Below are positions 47,741 through 59,190 of a stretch of DNA of 64,000 nucleotides, piece by piece (position 1 is the stretch's first letter; each line of letters begins with the position of its first letter). This stretch comes from Gilliamella sp. ESL0441 (GTDB lineage: Bacteria; Pseudomonadota; Gammaproteobacteria; Enterobacterales; Orbaceae): positions 930,001 through 994,000 of the forward strand of contig NZ_CP048264.1 of assembly GCF_019469185.1 (NCBI RefSeq), read 5' to 3'. The notes under the pieces are model-generated. The model was given only the letters and a program-made list of their open reading frames with translations, was not told where the DNA came from and searched no databases. Position numbers and translations under genes: made by a program.

Positions 47741-49378
47741 TTACTTAATGGCATTAGCAACAATTTGTTGTGCTTCCTCTTGAAGTAAGGCTAAATGTTG
47801 ATTGCTGATAAAACTTTCCGCATAAATTTTATAAGCATCTTCAGTGCCAGAAGGTCGGGCTGCAAACCAGCCATTTTCAGTAATAACTTTCAATCCACCA
47901 ATAGGAGCATGATTAGCGGGTGCCGTGGTTAAACATTGAGTAATTTTTTCACCTGCAAGCTGATCAGTAGTCAATTGGCTTGCATCAAGTTTGGCTAGTT
48001 TTTGTTTCTCAGCAAATGATGCTGGCGCCTGAATTCTGCCATAATAAGAAACGCCAAATTTATCTTCAAGTTGTTGATATTGTTCTTGTGGGTTTTTGCC
48101 TATTTTGGCGGTCATTTCCGCTGCCAATAAACATAAAATAATGCCATCTTTATCGGTTGACCAAACTTTACCATTTGTTCGTAAAAATGATGCACCTGCA
48201 CTTTCTTCACCAGCAAAACCTAATTGACCATGATAAAGTCCTTGGGCATACCATTTAAAACCGACAGGGTATTCTAAAAATTTTCGGTTTAGGCTGTTCG
48301 CAACGCGATCTATCATTGAACTTGTCACCAGTGTTTTGCCAATGGCAACATCTTTATGCCACTCTGGACGGTGCTGAAATAAATAATTTACACAAGCTGA
48401 AAGATAAGCATTTGGATTCATTAATCCTTTTGGTGTGACAATACCATGACGATCAAAATCGGTGTCATTACCAAAGGCTAAATCAAATTTGTCTTTTAAA
48501 TTTAACAACCCATCCATTGCCCAGCGACTAGAACAATCCATTCTAATCACTTCATCGTGATCTAAATGCATAAAACTAAAGGTAGGATCAATTTTGTTAT
48601 TTACAATATCAAGATTAAGACCATACTTTTCAGCAATTCGAGGCCAATAAGAAATACCGGCTCCGCCTAATGGATCAACACCAATTTTAAGTGAAGAAGA
48701 TTTAATCAGTGCAAGATCAAGAATATTTTCCAGATCGTTAATATAATCAGTTTCGTATTCTTTAGTATGAATAAAATCGGAATGGATGGCTTTTTCCAAT
48801 GTCACTCTTTTCACACCGTCTAATTGATGTTTAAGTAATTCATTTGCCCGATTTTCAATTTGTTTGGTAATATCAGTATCCGCAGGCCCACCATTTGTTG
48901 GATTATATTTAATTCCGCCATCTTCAGGGGGATTATGGGAAGGGGTAATCACGATACCATCAGCAAGTTGTGATTTTTTATCTTGGTTATACGTTAAAAT
49001 TGCATGTGAAATAACCGGAGTAGGGGTATACCCCCAATCATGCGCTATAACAACTGTTTGTTCGTTAGCAACGAACACTTCAAGTACTGATTTAAGCGCT
49101 AATTCAGATAAAGCGTGAGTATCTTGACCGATAAAACAAGGCCCCGTTATGTGATTTGCTTTACGGTATTCGGCAATGGCTTGAGCGATTGCGAGTATAT
49201 GGGCTTCATTGAATGTGCCTTTGTTTGAACTTCCTCGATGTCCAGATGTCCCAAAAATGACTAATTGACTAGCATTGTCTGTATCAGGTTTAATTTGGTA
49301 ATAATTATTTTGTAAAGTTTCCACATTGATTAGATCAGATGGTTTAGCTAATAATCCTGCTCTGCTAGGGGTTGCCAT
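47741..49378 (-). CDS. pgm: Phosphoglucomutase
   Basis: 545 residues. Interconverts glucose-1-phosphate and glucose-6-phosphate, linking glycolysis to nucleotide-sugar synthesis. The phosphoserine loop is [16 protein letters not shown] near 140-155, the metal-binding loop is [10 protein letters not shown] near 310, the sugar-binding loop is GEESAGASF, and the phosphate-binding loop is [16 protein letters not shown]. The ATG follows GAGGAG. It lies downstream of seqA, the same order as in enterobacteria. Confidence 0.97.
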   Translation of the reverse strand: MATPSRAGLLAKPSDLINVETLQNNYYQIKPDTDNASQLVIFGTSGHRGSSNKGTFNEAHILAIAQAIAEYRKANHITGPCFIGQDTHALSELALKSVLEVFVANEQTVVIAHDWGYTPTPVISHAILTYNQDKKSQLADGIVITPSHNPPEDGGIKYNPTNGGPADTDITKQIENRANELLKHQLDGVKRVTLEKAIHSDFIHTKEYETDYINDLENILDLALIKSSSLKIGVDPLGGAGISYWPRIAEKYGLNLDIVNNKIDPTFSFMHLDHDEVIRMDCSSRWAMDGLLNLKDKFDLAFGNDTDFDRHGIVTPKGLMNPNAYLSACVNYLFQHRPEWHKDVAIGKTLVTSSMIDRVANSLNRKFLEYPVGFKWYAQGLYHGQLGFAGEESAGASFLRTNGKVWSTDKDGIILCLLAAEMTAKIGKNPQEQYQQLEDKFGVSYYGRIQAPASFAEKQKLAKLDASQLTTDQLAGEKITQCLTTAPANHAPIGGLKVITENGWFAARPSGTEDAYKIYAESFISNQHLALLQEEAQQIVANAIK

Positions 49379-49463
49379 TCTTTACTCCTCTTTCATAATT
49401 ACTTTAAATCATTTGCTAACAGTTACAGCACAACATTTCTAATTAACGTGTAACTATTGATTT

Positions 49464-49973
49464 TTAATTTGTTGAAGACGAAAAAACATTTTTAACTTGA
49501 TTTATCGTTGCTTCTGATATGCCCATATCACTCATAATAGATTCGATAATATAAATTTTTCTTGCCGTGTTGGTATTACTAATCACCCAATAAGGTGTAC
49601 CAATAATCTCACGAGGTTTTGTATTCTTGCCAGAAGTTTCTAATGATTTTTTATCTTTGGCTAAATATTGTCTTTTGCTACCATGTAGCGAAGTTGCCGC
49701 AATGGCGAAAAGTGCAGGGTTGTAATTGTAAAGTGCTGCTAATAGTAGCAAAAAACGACTAATAATTGATTTTTCGCTGGTGAAACTATCACTAGTGAAT
49801 AGATCACTAAATATTGAATTATGACTTTCAACATCAACTTTTGAAGTTGAATTAGATGAACTTGTATTCAGTTTTAACAAGCGTCTAAGAATACTTGAGG
49901 CATCTTCACCTATATGTTTGGTTTGCCCTGCAATAAATTTGTATAACTGTTCGTCAATTTCGATAGTTTTCAT
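49464..49973 (-). CDS. seqA: Replication negative modulator SeqA
   Basis: 169 residues. SeqA binds hemimethylated GATC sites, sequesters oriC and organises new DNA. The N-terminal oligomerisation domain starts MKTIEIDEQLYKFIAGQTKHIGEDASSILRRLL; after a Ser/Asn-rich linker the DNA-binding domain holds SLHGSKRQYLAKD and the GTPYWVISNTNTARK loop that reads GATC. I prefer the ATG at 49973 because the short N-terminal fold starts here in the family; an ATG at 49991 adds six residues. Its presence implies Dam methylation in this organism. Confidence 0.94.
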   Translation of the reverse strand: MKTIEIDEQLYKFIAGQTKHIGEDASSILRRLLKLNTSSSNSTSKVDVESHNSIFSDLFTSDSFTSEKSIISRFLLLLAALYNYNPALFAIAATSLHGSKRQYLAKDKKSLETSGKNTKPREIIGTPYWVISNTNTARKIYIIESIMSDMGISEATINQVKNVFSSSTN

Positions 49974-50369
49974 TATGTTATTCATGCCCATATAGATTAT
50001 TTACCCAACACTTTATAAAGTAATAATGTTAAGTAATGAATGATTTAGTTGTGCTCTTATCAAAACAATTATGCCTTAGCAAAAACGATTAATTGAATGA
50101 TTGTCTCATATCTAAATTTTAGGTTACTGATTTGTATCAAGACAAGCTAATATCATATCTGATAATGCATTTTGAAAAAATAACCGTTTCATATAATAAT
50201 TGTATGTCCAATAAACTATTGGACTGAGTATACTCTAACTTTCTCGTAAATTATATTATCTATTGATAAAATATTGAAAAAAATGTTGTTGTTATTGTAA
50301 AAGAATATTATGCTAGTATATATTACAAATAGAAGTTAATCTTCAAAAAATATATATGGGGAATTTAAT
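49974..50369. other. Divergent promoter region between seqA and the SlyB-like gene
   Basis: About 400 bp, strongly AT-rich, with no coding frame. Promoters for seqA and for the lipoprotein gene must lie here. Upstream of the lipoprotein gene a TATATT element (about 50318) is a possible -10. The ribosome binding site is GGGGAA. Confidence 0.45.
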
Positions 50370-50870
50370 ATGAAAAAAATCATCACTGCATCTATTTTAA
50401 TTGCGCTTCTTTCAGGCTGTAGTAATAGTGATATTTATTCTGGTGATGTATATACTACGGATCAAGCAAAACAAGTTCAAAAAGTGAGTTATGGTACAGT
50501 TTTATCTGTAAGAGCAGTAAAAATCCAAGCGAATACATCAAATGGTAAAAATGAAAACATAGTGGGTTCAATAGGTGGTGCTGTTCTTGGTGGCGTTTTA
50601 GGTAATACCATCGGTGACGGATCTGGTCGAGTACTAGCTGCTGCAACAGGTGCTATTGGTGGCGCAATTTTAGGTAGCGCTATTGAAAATAAAGCTAATC
50701 AAGCTGATGCAGTAGAACTTGAAATCCAGCAAGAAAAAGGCGGTAATATCGTTATCGTGCAAAAAGGTTCAGCAAAAGAATTTTTTACTGGTCAACATGT
50801 TAAATTAGTTACTAACGGAAATAGAATTAGTGCAGCACCTCGTTACACTAAAGTTGCAAATAGTAATTAA
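50370..50870 (+). CDS. Glycine-zipper outer-membrane lipoprotein (SlyB/Pcp-like)
   Basis: 166 residues. A lipoprotein signal peptide ends in the lipobox LLSGCS with Cys17 as the lipidated residue. Residues ~65-105 form a glycine-zipper 2TM segment (GSIGGAVLGGVLGNTIGDG and AIGGAILGSAIEN). The C-terminal half is a small beta domain with ELEIQQEKGGNIVIVQ. SlyB in E. coli forms oligomers around outer-membrane proteins under stress and belongs to the PhoPQ regulon. The N-terminal spacing fits SlyB, but OsmB-like relatives are not excluded. Confidence 0.88.
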   Translation: MKKIITASILIALLSGCSNSDIYSGDVYTTDQAKQVQKVSYGTVLSVRAVKIQANTSNGKNENIVGSIGGAVLGGVLGNTIGDGSGRVLAAATGAIGGAILGSAIENKANQADAVELEIQQEKGGNIVIVQKGSAKEFFTGQHVKLVTNGNRISAAPRYTKVANSN

Positions 50871-50901
50871 TATAATTCAATTATTACATTAAGTTAGTTT
50901 A

Positions 50902-50949
50902 AATAGGGTTTGGCTGAAAACAAAGTTTTAGCTAAGCCCTATTTTGTTT
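50902..50949 (+). terminator. Terminator of the SlyB-like gene
   Basis: A 14-bp stem (50902-50915 with 50930-50943) containing two G-U pairs, with a T-rich tail (TTGTTTTT). Confidence 0.85.
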
Positions 50950-51098
50950 TTAAAAATATGCAGTATTAAAAACATATACGCTTTAAACATCAATAAATTA
51001 TTCCGAATTAATTCTTAAAGTTACTAAATATATTGCATGTGATGCTAACTTATAAACTCTATCAAGATTCATTTGTTAAAAAAAGGAAAACAGAAGCA

Positions 51099-51506
51099 AT
51101 GCGTATTTTACATACAATGATTCGAGTAGGTGACTTACAACGTTCAATCGATTTTTATACTCGTGTTATGGGAATGAAGGTTTTAAGAACGAGTGAAAAT
51201 ACAGAATATCAATATTCCCTGGCTTTTGTTGGTTATGGTGATGAATCTGTTAGTTCTGTTATTGAATTAACTTACAACTGGGGAACAACAACTTATGATC
51301 ACGGTAATGCATTTGGTCATATTGCTATAGGTGTTGATGATGTCGCAAAAATGTGTGACGAAGTGAGACAAGCTGGTGGTAAGGTTACACGTGAAGCAGG
51401 CCCTGTGAAAGGTGGAACAACGATTATTGCTTTCGTTGAAGATCCCGATGGATATAAATTAGAGCTTATTCAAAATGATCAGGCTGATAAAGCTTTAGGT
51501 AATTAA
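51099..51506 (+). CDS. gloA: Lactoylglutathione lyase (glyoxalase I)
   Basis: 135 residues. Converts the methylglyoxal-glutathione hemithioacetal into S-lactoylglutathione, detoxifying methylglyoxal. The metal ligands fit His5 (MRILHTM), Glu56 (VIELTYNWG), His74 (FGHIAIG) and Glu122 (YKLELIQ), as in the Ni2+-dependent enzyme of E. coli. The frame opens at 51033, but ATG 51099 gives the family N-terminus and lies behind a purine-rich stretch. Monocistronic, with a terminator downstream. Confidence 0.96.
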   Translation: MRILHTMIRVGDLQRSIDFYTRVMGMKVLRTSENTEYQYSLAFVGYGDESVSSVIELTYNWGTTTYDHGNAFGHIAIGVDDVAKMCDEVRQAGGKVTREAGPVKGGTTIIAFVEDPDGYKLELIQNDQADKALGN

Positions 51507-51522
51507 CTTTTTTACTGATGAA

Positions 51523-51550
51523 CATCGCCAACTATATTGGCGATGTATTA
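51523..51550 (+). terminator. Hairpin after gloA
   Basis: A perfect 9-bp stem (CATCGCCAA at 51523-51531 with 51537-51545), loop of five, followed by TATTATT. Confidence 0.7.
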
Positions 51551-51603
51551 TTGCATTTGTCAGTTTGGTATTAATTACGACGCTTTACTTCTGAAAAATT
51601 TAA

Positions 51604-52257
51604 CTATTTGTTATTCTTCTTTAGAAGATTATCAAATAACGTATGATGAATTACTTCTTGCTTTCTACGCTCTAAACTTGCTGAGGTTATGATTGAAGTT
51701 AATGCATTTAATGATGTATCAAAATCATCATTGATAATGACATAATCATATTCATTATAATGCGAGATTTCAGCTTGTGCTTTTGCCATTCTTTTGCCAA
51801 TAACTTCTTCATTGTCTTGTCCCCGTTTAATTAAACGATTTTCAAGTTCAGTTAATGAAGGAGGAAGAATGAAAATACTTTTTGATTGTGGCATTTTATC
51901 TCTGACTTGTTGAGCACCTTGCCAATCAATATCTAAAAATACGTTAACTCCTTGTAATAGGCTCTGTTCAATCTCTGCTTTTGAGGTACCATAATAATGG
52001 TCAAAAACGTGAGCGTATTCTACAAAAGCTTGGTCACTGATTAATGACTCAAAATGATTATGATCAACAAAATAATAATCTTCACCATGTTGCTCTCCTG
52101 GTCTTGGAGATCGAGTAGTGTGAGAAATAGAAACTTTTGCTGGATGATGATTTTTTTGGGCTAAATAGGCTCGAATTAAGCTTGATTTACCCGCACCACT
52201 TGGCGCAGAAATAATAAACAGTGTTCCAATAAACATATTTACTTTATCACTTTTCAT
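51604..52257 (-). CDS. gmk: Guanylate kinase
   Basis: 217 residues. Phosphorylates GMP and dGMP with ATP. The P-loop is [11 protein letters not shown] near 20, then [20 protein letters not shown] (GMP binding), [11 protein letters not shown] and [21 protein letters not shown] lid residues. An in-frame ATG at 52236 ([12 protein letters not shown]) would match the shorter E. coli N-terminus and may be the real start. The rpoZ and spoT genes that follow gmk in many relatives are not adjacent here. Confidence 0.95.
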   Translation of the reverse strand: MKSDKVNMFIGTLFIISAPSGAGKSSLIRAYLAQKNHHPAKVSISHTTRSPRPGEQHGEDYYFVDHNHFESLISDQAFVEYAHVFDHYYGTSKAEIEQSLLQGVNVFLDIDWQGAQQVRDKMPQSKSIFILPPSLTELENRLIKRGQDNEEVIGKRMAKAQAEISHYNEYDYVIINDDFDTSLNALTSIITSASLERRKQEVIHHTLFDNLLKKNNK

Positions 52258-52450
52258 ATAAATCTTATTTGATTGTGTTAAAAGTCATTAGAATTATTAT
52301 ATCAAATTTATGCGCCATATGTATGAAGGTATCACATTTATCTTAATGAAAAGTTAATTGATGATCTTTTATTTACTTTTGTGAAATTAATTAGCCCACA
52401 AATTAAAATTAATTTGATTTAACCATTTGGATAGCTTTATTATTTTTTAT

Positions 52451-52478
52451 TTGACACAATAACTTAAGCTATTATGAT
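52451..52478 (+). promoter_or_regulatory. Promoter of azlCD
   Basis: A consensus TTGACA (52451-52456) is followed after 16 bp by TATGAT (52473-52478), 28 bp before the azlC ATG. This is the best sigma-70-like promoter in the window. Confidence 0.7.
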
Positions 52479-52506
52479 AATCTTTTTTTCGTTTTAAGGG
52501 TATTTT

Positions 52507-53202
52507 ATGTCATTAACATTTAAAGATGGTGTTTATGCTTGTATTCCCACGCTGTTAGGTTACATTGGTATTGGAATTGCGGCAGGTGTTGTGGGTAAAG
52601 CAGCAAATTTATCCGTTTTAGAAGTCACTTTACTTGCCGTTATTGTTTATGCAGGTGCGGCACAATTTATTATTGCTGGTTTAATGTTAGTGGCGACCCC
52701 CATTACTGCCATCATTTTTACTGTCTTTCTTGTTAATTCCCGCCATTTTTTGATGAGTATGGCAACAGCGCCTTCTTTTCGACGATTCTCTTTACTAGAC
52801 AATATTGCTATAGGAAGTTTACTTACGGATGAAAGCTTTGCAGTAACGATGAATGCGGTAGCCAATAAAGTACCTGTTAATGCATCATGGATGCATGGTC
52901 TTAATTTGACTGCTTATGTCGCTTGGATATTATCATGTTTGGTGGGCGCTTTAATCGGTGAGTGGTTACCTGATCCGGCTATTTTTGGATTAGATTATGC
53001 TTTAGTGGCTATGTTTATTGGGTTACTTTATTTGCAATTAATTGGTGATAAGACCAAAACCATAAAAAACAGACTTATCGTTATGCTGACCGTTACTATA
53101 ATGTTAGTTTTTTTGATGCGATTTTTTTCGCCTGAAATGGCTATTCTGATCAGCACCTTTGCGGGTTGTTTTATGGGCGTTGCTATGGAGCGTGATGCAT
53201 GA
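52507..53202 (+). CDS. azlC: AzlC family branched-chain amino acid exporter, large subunit
   Basis: 231 residues with six or more hydrophobic segments. Family features: FKDGVYACIPTLLGYIGIGIAAG at the start, YAGAAQFI, NSRHFLMSMA, and the aspartate-containing LLTDESFAV loop. With AzlD it exports branched-chain amino acids, as shown for Bacillus AzlCD and E. coli YgaZH; the substrate here is inferred. It overlaps azlD by 4 bp. The TTGACA/TATGAT promoter lies directly upstream. No Lrp-like regulator gene lies beside it. Confidence 0.92.
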   Translation: MSLTFKDGVYACIPTLLGYIGIGIAAGVVGKAANLSVLEVTLLAVIVYAGAAQFIIAGLMLVATPITAIIFTVFLVNSRHFLMSMATAPSFRRFSLLDNIAIGSLLTDESFAVTMNAVANKVPVNASWMHGLNLTAYVAWILSCLVGALIGEWLPDPAIFGLDYALVAMFIGLLYLQLIGDKTKTIKNRLIVMLTVTIMLVFLMRFFSPEMAILISTFAGCFMGVAMERDA

Positions 53203-53525
53203 CAATTTATAGTTTATTGATTATTTTAGGGTGCGGAATAGTGACTTGGTTTCCGCGAATTATTCCTTTTATATTAGTAAGAAAATTGCAGTTACCGAAT
53301 ATCGTCGTTCGATTTTTATCTTATGTTCCACTTTGTATATTAACAGCACTGTTTGTACAAAATTTATTTATTGCAAAACAAGGTGAGTTTCCAGAATTCA
53401 AAATTGAGTATTGTTTAGCTTCCATACCCACAGTGATTGTGGCTATTATAACAAAAAATTTAATGTGTATTGTTGTTGCCGGTATGTGTTGTATGGCATT
53501 AATCAGATATTTTTGGTCAATATAA
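53199..53525 (+). CDS. azlD: AzlD family branched-chain amino acid exporter, small subunit
   Basis: 108 residues with four hydrophobic segments. The N-terminus has the family block WFPRIIPFILVRK, followed by FLSYVPLCILTALF. It is the obligate partner of AzlC, and the 4-bp overlap implies coupled translation. A bidirectional terminator follows immediately. Confidence 0.92.
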   Translation: MTIYSLLIILGCGIVTWFPRIIPFILVRKLQLPNIVVRFLSYVPLCILTALFVQNLFIAKQGEFPEFKIEYCLASIPTVIVAIITKNLMCIVVAGMCCMALIRYFWSI

Positions 53526-53530
53526 AAATT

Positions 53531-53558
53531 AAAAAACAGGGTTTAACCCTGTTTTTTT
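53531..53558. terminator. Bidirectional terminator between azlD and hemY
   Basis: AAAAAACAGGG-TTTAA-CCCTGTTTTTT (53531-53557), giving U-runs in both directions. It overlaps the hemY stop codon. Confidence 0.9.
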
Positions 53559-54456
53559 AAGTTCTTTCTTGATTTTCAATTTTTGTTACTGACGCTAATA
53601 ATTTTTCAGCTTCGGTAGTTTGACCGAGTTGTTGAAGATAGTTTGCCATAGCTTTTTGGTATGAAAGATTATTAAGTATTGCTTTGGGCTGTTCTTTCCA
53701 CCATTTAATTAATGCAAGCGGATCTTTATCGACAGATAATTGCTTAATCCGAGCTATATAAGCAGATTGTTTGAACTGATCTAATTGTGAATCACTATAG
53801 GTTTTGATCTTATACATTGTCGGTAATAGATCGATAACAGCTTGATAATTACCCATTTCGTAATAGAGCTGGTCGGCTAGTCGCAATACTTCTGCATTAC
53901 GGGGATTTTCATTTAACAAACGTTCAATAGTTGTTTGTGCTGAAGTATATTCACGATTTTTGATTTGTAACCTAACTTGAACAAGTTGAAAAACAAATTT
54001 TTCGTTATCTTGGCAAGTTTTAGCCGCTTTTTCGAGCATTTGATTTGCTTCAATAAGTTGATCATTGTCAATATGCGCTTGTGCCGCTAATAAATATGAT
54101 AACGTCGTATTTGAGGCTGCTTTAGCACTTTTCATGAAAAGCTTCGCTGCTTGTTGGTAGTTACCTTCAAGTAGCATGAATTGTGCTTGTTCAATTAATT
54201 TGTTCGCTTTTTGAGATGAATTTAATTTAAACCAATTTCCAAAAAAACGCTTGGAATTAAGGATTTTTTTGAATAAACGATCAAATAAATAAATAATGAA
54301 TAGTGCCAACAATAATAAAATTACGAAGGAATTAAATGACATGCTAATTTTATAATTGGCAACGACAAACACAGCTGCGCCTTGATTTGACTGTATCAAT
54401 GGACCTAAAAAGAAACCGGCAATTAGCACTAAGAAAATAACCAATACTTTAATCAT
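53557..54456 (-). CDS. hemY: HemY-like tetratricopeptide membrane protein, short form
   Basis: 299 residues, about 100 fewer than E. coli HemY. Two N-terminal membrane helices (~1-20 and 38-58) and the AQFMLLEGNYQQAAKLFMKSAK and ERLLNENPRNAEVLRLADQLYYEMGNYQAVIDLLP repeats fit the HemY_N and TPR regions. The C-terminal TPR region of longer homologues is missing, and the coding frame ends directly at a terminator, so this is not a frameshift in the assembly. The function is not known; it is encoded with the haem genes and is distinct from the oxidase also called HemY in Gram-positives. Confidence 0.9.
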   Translation of the reverse strand: MIKVLVIFLVLIAGFFLGPLIQSNQGAAVFVVANYKISMSFNSFVILLLLALFIIYLFDRLFKKILNSKRFFGNWFKLNSSQKANKLIEQAQFMLLEGNYQQAAKLFMKSAKAASNTTLSYLLAAQAHIDNDQLIEANQMLEKAAKTCQDNEKFVFQLVQVRLQIKNREYTSAQTTIERLLNENPRNAEVLRLADQLYYEMGNYQAVIDLLPTMYKIKTYSDSQLDQFKQSAYIARIKQLSVDKDPLALIKWWKEQPKAILNNLSYQKAMANYLQQLGQTTEAEKLLASVTKIENQERT

Positions 54457-54466
54457 TATTATTCTC

Positions 54467-55930
54467 CTATTTTGCCAACATTGAACGAACGCGTGTTTGC
54501 ATTAATTTATTCAATTCGCCTATACTCGCAAGAGTTTCGGGTACATTTTGATTGCTGATAGATTGTTTTTGTAATTTATCGATATCATTTAAAAATGCTT
54601 TAACACTTGGGGCATTGGTATCAAAATAAGCATTAACCCAAAGGGCGACATCATTTAAAGAACGTTGATAAATCTGGTCTTGATGTCTCGGTACGGCTTG
54701 TGCAGCGATTAATAGACGAAAACGAATATTTTCCCGTAAATAAAATGATTGCTCTAAACTCAATGGTGTTTTTAATATATGACATTTAGCAATTTGTTTT
54801 TCATCTTTACCCGCTTGAGTTATACAAGTTGAAAAAGTGTTATCACTATTGTCCAATTTTTCAATAGAAATAAATTTTTTCACAAATGAATTAGCATTTG
54901 ACATTAAATTATCCGACCAGTCTGATAATGAAGGTGTAACTTGATTATCATTACGGTTGCTCTCGCTATCTTTTTCATTTAGCCCATCATCAGAATGAAC
55001 GGCTGCTTCTGCCGGTGAATTACCTGACAGATTAGAATTATGACTATTAGCATCTTGTGATAGACCCATATCGATCTCTTTATAATGACCTAATAAAGGT
55101 AATTGAGTTAGAGAATCTGATAAATTAATGAGCTTTATAATAATTCCATCAGAATCGATAAAACTGACTTGAGATAATGAGTTAATGTCTTTATTAATGG
55201 CTTGTCTAGCTAGTGTTAAACTAGGGTCATTGGTTTGAGCTAAACTTTCATCCGCATTTTTCAAAAGTATACGAGCGGTAGTGTAATCTTGATCATTCCA
55301 TATTTTTCTCGCAGCTAGATTTACAAAGTAGTTTGCTTGCGAAATCAACCAAACATTAGAATCCATTGTCGACATGGCAGATAAGCGTTCATTGAAATTA
55401 TGAAAGTTCTGTTGGTTTATTTTAATCGTATCATTAATCTGATTAACTAATTGCTGTTGTTGTTGCTGTTGCTCAGACAATTGATCGTTAACACGTTGTT
55501 CAAGTGAGGAAAATTGTTGTTTTTGTAGGTTAACCGATTGGTTAATATTATTTTCTACATCATCAATGATGCTTTTTTTAGTTGTCTGTTTTAAATTGGC
55601 TATCTCAGTTTTCAAACTATCTATGACGTTTTTTTGTTTTTCAATTTGCTCATGACCGTGATAAAAAATAAAACCACCAAGACCAAGGGTTAAGGCAATG
55701 GCGAGCAAAGATAATTTTGATATAGGTACTTTTTTAATATAATCAGTATTTGACGAAGAAGGCTCTTTTTTTTCTACTTTAGGACTAGATTCGCTGTTTT
55801 TAAGATTTTTTTTATCTTGTTTCATAGTCTGTTTCGCTTGTTTTATTGAATCAATTGTGGATGTTTGGCTAAATGAAGTCGTGCTAATCGTTGAAAGTGT
55901 GGCATTAGCACTATAATATCGAAGCGACAT
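54467..55930 (-). CDS. hemX: HemX-like membrane protein
   Basis: 487 residues. A ~70-residue Ser/Lys-rich cytosolic tail precedes one membrane helix (~72-92). A coiled coil follows (about 95-185, with a Gln-rich stretch), then the conserved domain: WLISQANYFVNLAARKIWNDQDYTTARILLKNADESLA, and near the C-terminus FYLRENIRFRLLIAAQAVPRHQDQIYQRSL. A low-complexity Asp/Asn/Ser insert sits at ~290-325. Although long annotated as a methyltransferase, the family shows no such fold; its role is unknown. Part of hemCDXY, 8 bp after hemD. Confidence 0.92.
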   Translation of the reverse strand: MSLRYYSANATLSTISTTSFSQTSTIDSIKQAKQTMKQDKKNLKNSESSPKVEKKEPSSSNTDYIKKVPISKLSLLAIALTLGLGGFIFYHGHEQIEKQKNVIDSLKTEIANLKQTTKKSIIDDVENNINQSVNLQKQQFSSLEQRVNDQLSEQQQQQQQLVNQINDTIKINQQNFHNFNERLSAMSTMDSNVWLISQANYFVNLAARKIWNDQDYTTARILLKNADESLAQTNDPSLTLARQAINKDINSLSQVSFIDSDGIIIKLINLSDSLTQLPLLGHYKEIDMGLSQDANSHNSNLSGNSPAEAAVHSDDGLNEKDSESNRNDNQVTPSLSDWSDNLMSNANSFVKKFISIEKLDNSDNTFSTCITQAGKDEKQIAKCHILKTPLSLEQSFYLRENIRFRLLIAAQAVPRHQDQIYQRSLNDVALWVNAYFDTNAPSVKAFLNDIDKLQKQSISNQNVPETLASIGELNKLMQTRVRSMLAK

Positions 55931-55938
55931 AAGCTACC

Positions 55939-56688
55939 TCATTCAGTATTGTTTAAATTAATCTTATCATTATGACATAGAGTGATTAACGTTTTAAATA
56001 AAATTTGATTATTAGCTCCGGTTACCAAAACAATTTTTTGCCAATTTTGTTGTTTCGCCTCCTCAAAAATTCGTTGGCTGGTGACCACTAAAATTGCATT
56101 TTTTTTATGGTTAATTTTGCAATATATCTCAAGTTGGTGTAAATGAGCAATACTGGTAACGATCAATATTTGTTTTTCAATATCATTATAAAGGATATCC
56201 TGCTGGTAGGGTATGACATTACGAGAATAACATTCGATTAATTTTATTTGGGCTTGTTTAGTGCTTAGTGTTTCGGCTATTAATTGTCTTCCAACATTTC
56301 CTTTTAATATGAGTACAGTGTAATTATTTACTGATTTTGAGGCAAGTAACTCAAGTAATCCTTCACTATCTTCTTGTCGGGGATAATCTACTCGTGTTTG
56401 CGTTAATTGACTCAATAATTCAGCCGATTTTTTGCCAATAGCGAAATAACGTAGATTATTCGGAAATATCAGGTTTGGAATATAATTTTTAATGACATTG
56501 ATGACCTGTGGTGATACCACAATGACTATATCATTCGGCATTAAGCGATTTAGTTGAATTTGTAAATTAAATAGATCTTTACCTGCTAACATATCGAATA
56601 GCGGCAAATGTATAGCAGGCAAATTAGCTTGATTTAATAATTGCGTTAACACTTCGCCTTCGGGGGAAGGTCTGGTTACATAAATCAT
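55939..56688 (-). CDS. hemD: Uroporphyrinogen-III synthase
   Basis: 249 residues. Cyclises hydroxymethylbilane with inversion of ring D to uroporphyrinogen III. The family is poorly conserved; the N-terminal ITxRPxPEGxxL-type motif ([16 protein letters not shown]), the VVVSPQxV-like [14 protein letters not shown] and the central [10 protein letters not shown] block support the call. It overlaps hemC by 4 bp and is followed 8 bp later by hemX. The operon position makes the assignment secure. Confidence 0.92.
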   Translation of the reverse strand: MIYVTRPSPEGEVLTQLLNQANLPAIHLPLFDMLAGKDLFNLQIQLNRLMPNDIVIVVSPQVINVIKNYIPNLIFPNNLRYFAIGKKSAELLSQLTQTRVDYPRQEDSEGLLELLASKSVNNYTVLILKGNVGRQLIAETLSTKQAQIKLIECYSRNVIPYQQDILYNDIEKQILIVTSIAHLHQLEIYCKINHKKNAILVVTSQRIFEEAKQQNWQKIVLVTGANNQILFKTLITLCHNDKINLNNTE

Positions 56689-57605
56689 TCGCTATTTAAT
56701 TCCTGTAATATTGCTTTTGCCCCATTTTCTAAGAGCAAGTCTGCTAATTCATAACCTAATTGCTCTGGTTGATTAGGCGTACCTGATAAGTTCGCTTTAA
56801 TAATTTGAGAACCGTCAGTTTGTCCAACAAGACCTTGTAAAAATAATGCGTCGTCTTGAATTTGGCTATAGCATGCAATGGGAACTTGACAACCGCCTTG
56901 CAAACGTTGATTCATCGCTCTTTCGGCTTGTATGCAAATGCGACTTTTTTTGTCATCAAGTGGTGCAAGTAAGGTTAAAATGGATTTATCATCAGCTCGT
57001 GTTTCAATGCCAATGGCACCTTGACCGACAGCAGGTAAAATTAAGTCTGTATCAATATATTGTTTGATTCGATCTTGCAATGCCAAACGTTTTAAGCCTA
57101 CTGATGCAAGAATAATCGCATCATATTCATGATTGTCCAATTTTGTTAAACGAGTGCCAACGTTTCCCCTTAAATCTTTGATATGTAAGTGTGGATAACG
57201 AGCACGTAATTGACATTGACGCCGTAAACTAGAAGTTCCCACTATTGCGCCATGTGGTAACTGCTCTAAATTATCGTATTGATTTGATATAAATGCATCT
57301 CGGACATCATCACGTTTGCATATAATGGCAAGTTTTAATCCATCAGGAAAATGTACAGGAATATCTTTTATAGAGTGAACCGCAATATCTGCTTCATTAT
57401 TTAAAATAGCTTGTTCAAGCTGCTTAACAAATAAGCCTTTACCTCCAATTTTAGATAATGGGCTATCAAGTAATATATCACCTTTTGTCACCATCGGGAT
57501 GAGCTCAACTGTCAAATTTTGGTGAATAGCTAATAGCTGTTGTTTAACATAATTAGCTTGCCATAGAGCTAAAGGGCTTTTCCTTGTTGCAATGCGGATT
57601 TTCAA
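56685..57605 (-). CDS. hemC: Porphobilinogen deaminase (hydroxymethylbilane synthase)
   Basis: 306 residues. Joins four porphobilinogens into hydroxymethylbilane on a dipyrromethane cofactor. The cofactor cysteine lies in [11 protein letters not shown] near 240; substrate-binding blocks include [27 protein letters not shown] and [13 protein letters not shown]. First gene of hemCDXY. A 175-bp gap separates it from purB, with a hairpin inside. HemA, HemB and later enzymes are not in this window. Confidence 0.97.
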   Translation of the reverse strand: MKIRIATRKSPLALWQANYVKQQLLAIHQNLTVELIPMVTKGDILLDSPLSKIGGKGLFVKQLEQAILNNEADIAVHSIKDIPVHFPDGLKLAIICKRDDVRDAFISNQYDNLEQLPHGAIVGTSSLRRQCQLRARYPHLHIKDLRGNVGTRLTKLDNHEYDAIILASVGLKRLALQDRIKQYIDTDLILPAVGQGAIGIETRADDKSILTLLAPLDDKKSRICIQAERAMNQRLQGGCQVPIACYSQIQDDALFLQGLVGQTDGSQIIKANLSGTPNQPEQLGYELADLLLENGAKAILQELNSE

Positions 57606-57731
57606 TGGATGTTCCTATTAAATACTTTGAATGTTGTTTTAATATTGATGTCTTAATGGAGACAATTAATATATATCTATTATTAAATCACAAATTTACC
57701 TAATTTTTTAATGCATTGTGACTAAAGATAA

Positions 57732-57760
57732 TCTGAAACATGAATCAATAATGTTTCAGA
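57732..57760 (-). terminator. Hairpin after purB
   Basis: TCTGAAACAT (57732-57741) pairs perfectly with 57751-57760; nine-base loop. It lies 21 bp beyond the purB stop on the minus strand and separates purB from hemC. Confidence 0.6.
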
Positions 57761-57780
57761 CTATCAACCACAAATGACAA

Positions 57781-59190
<1,410 letters not shown>

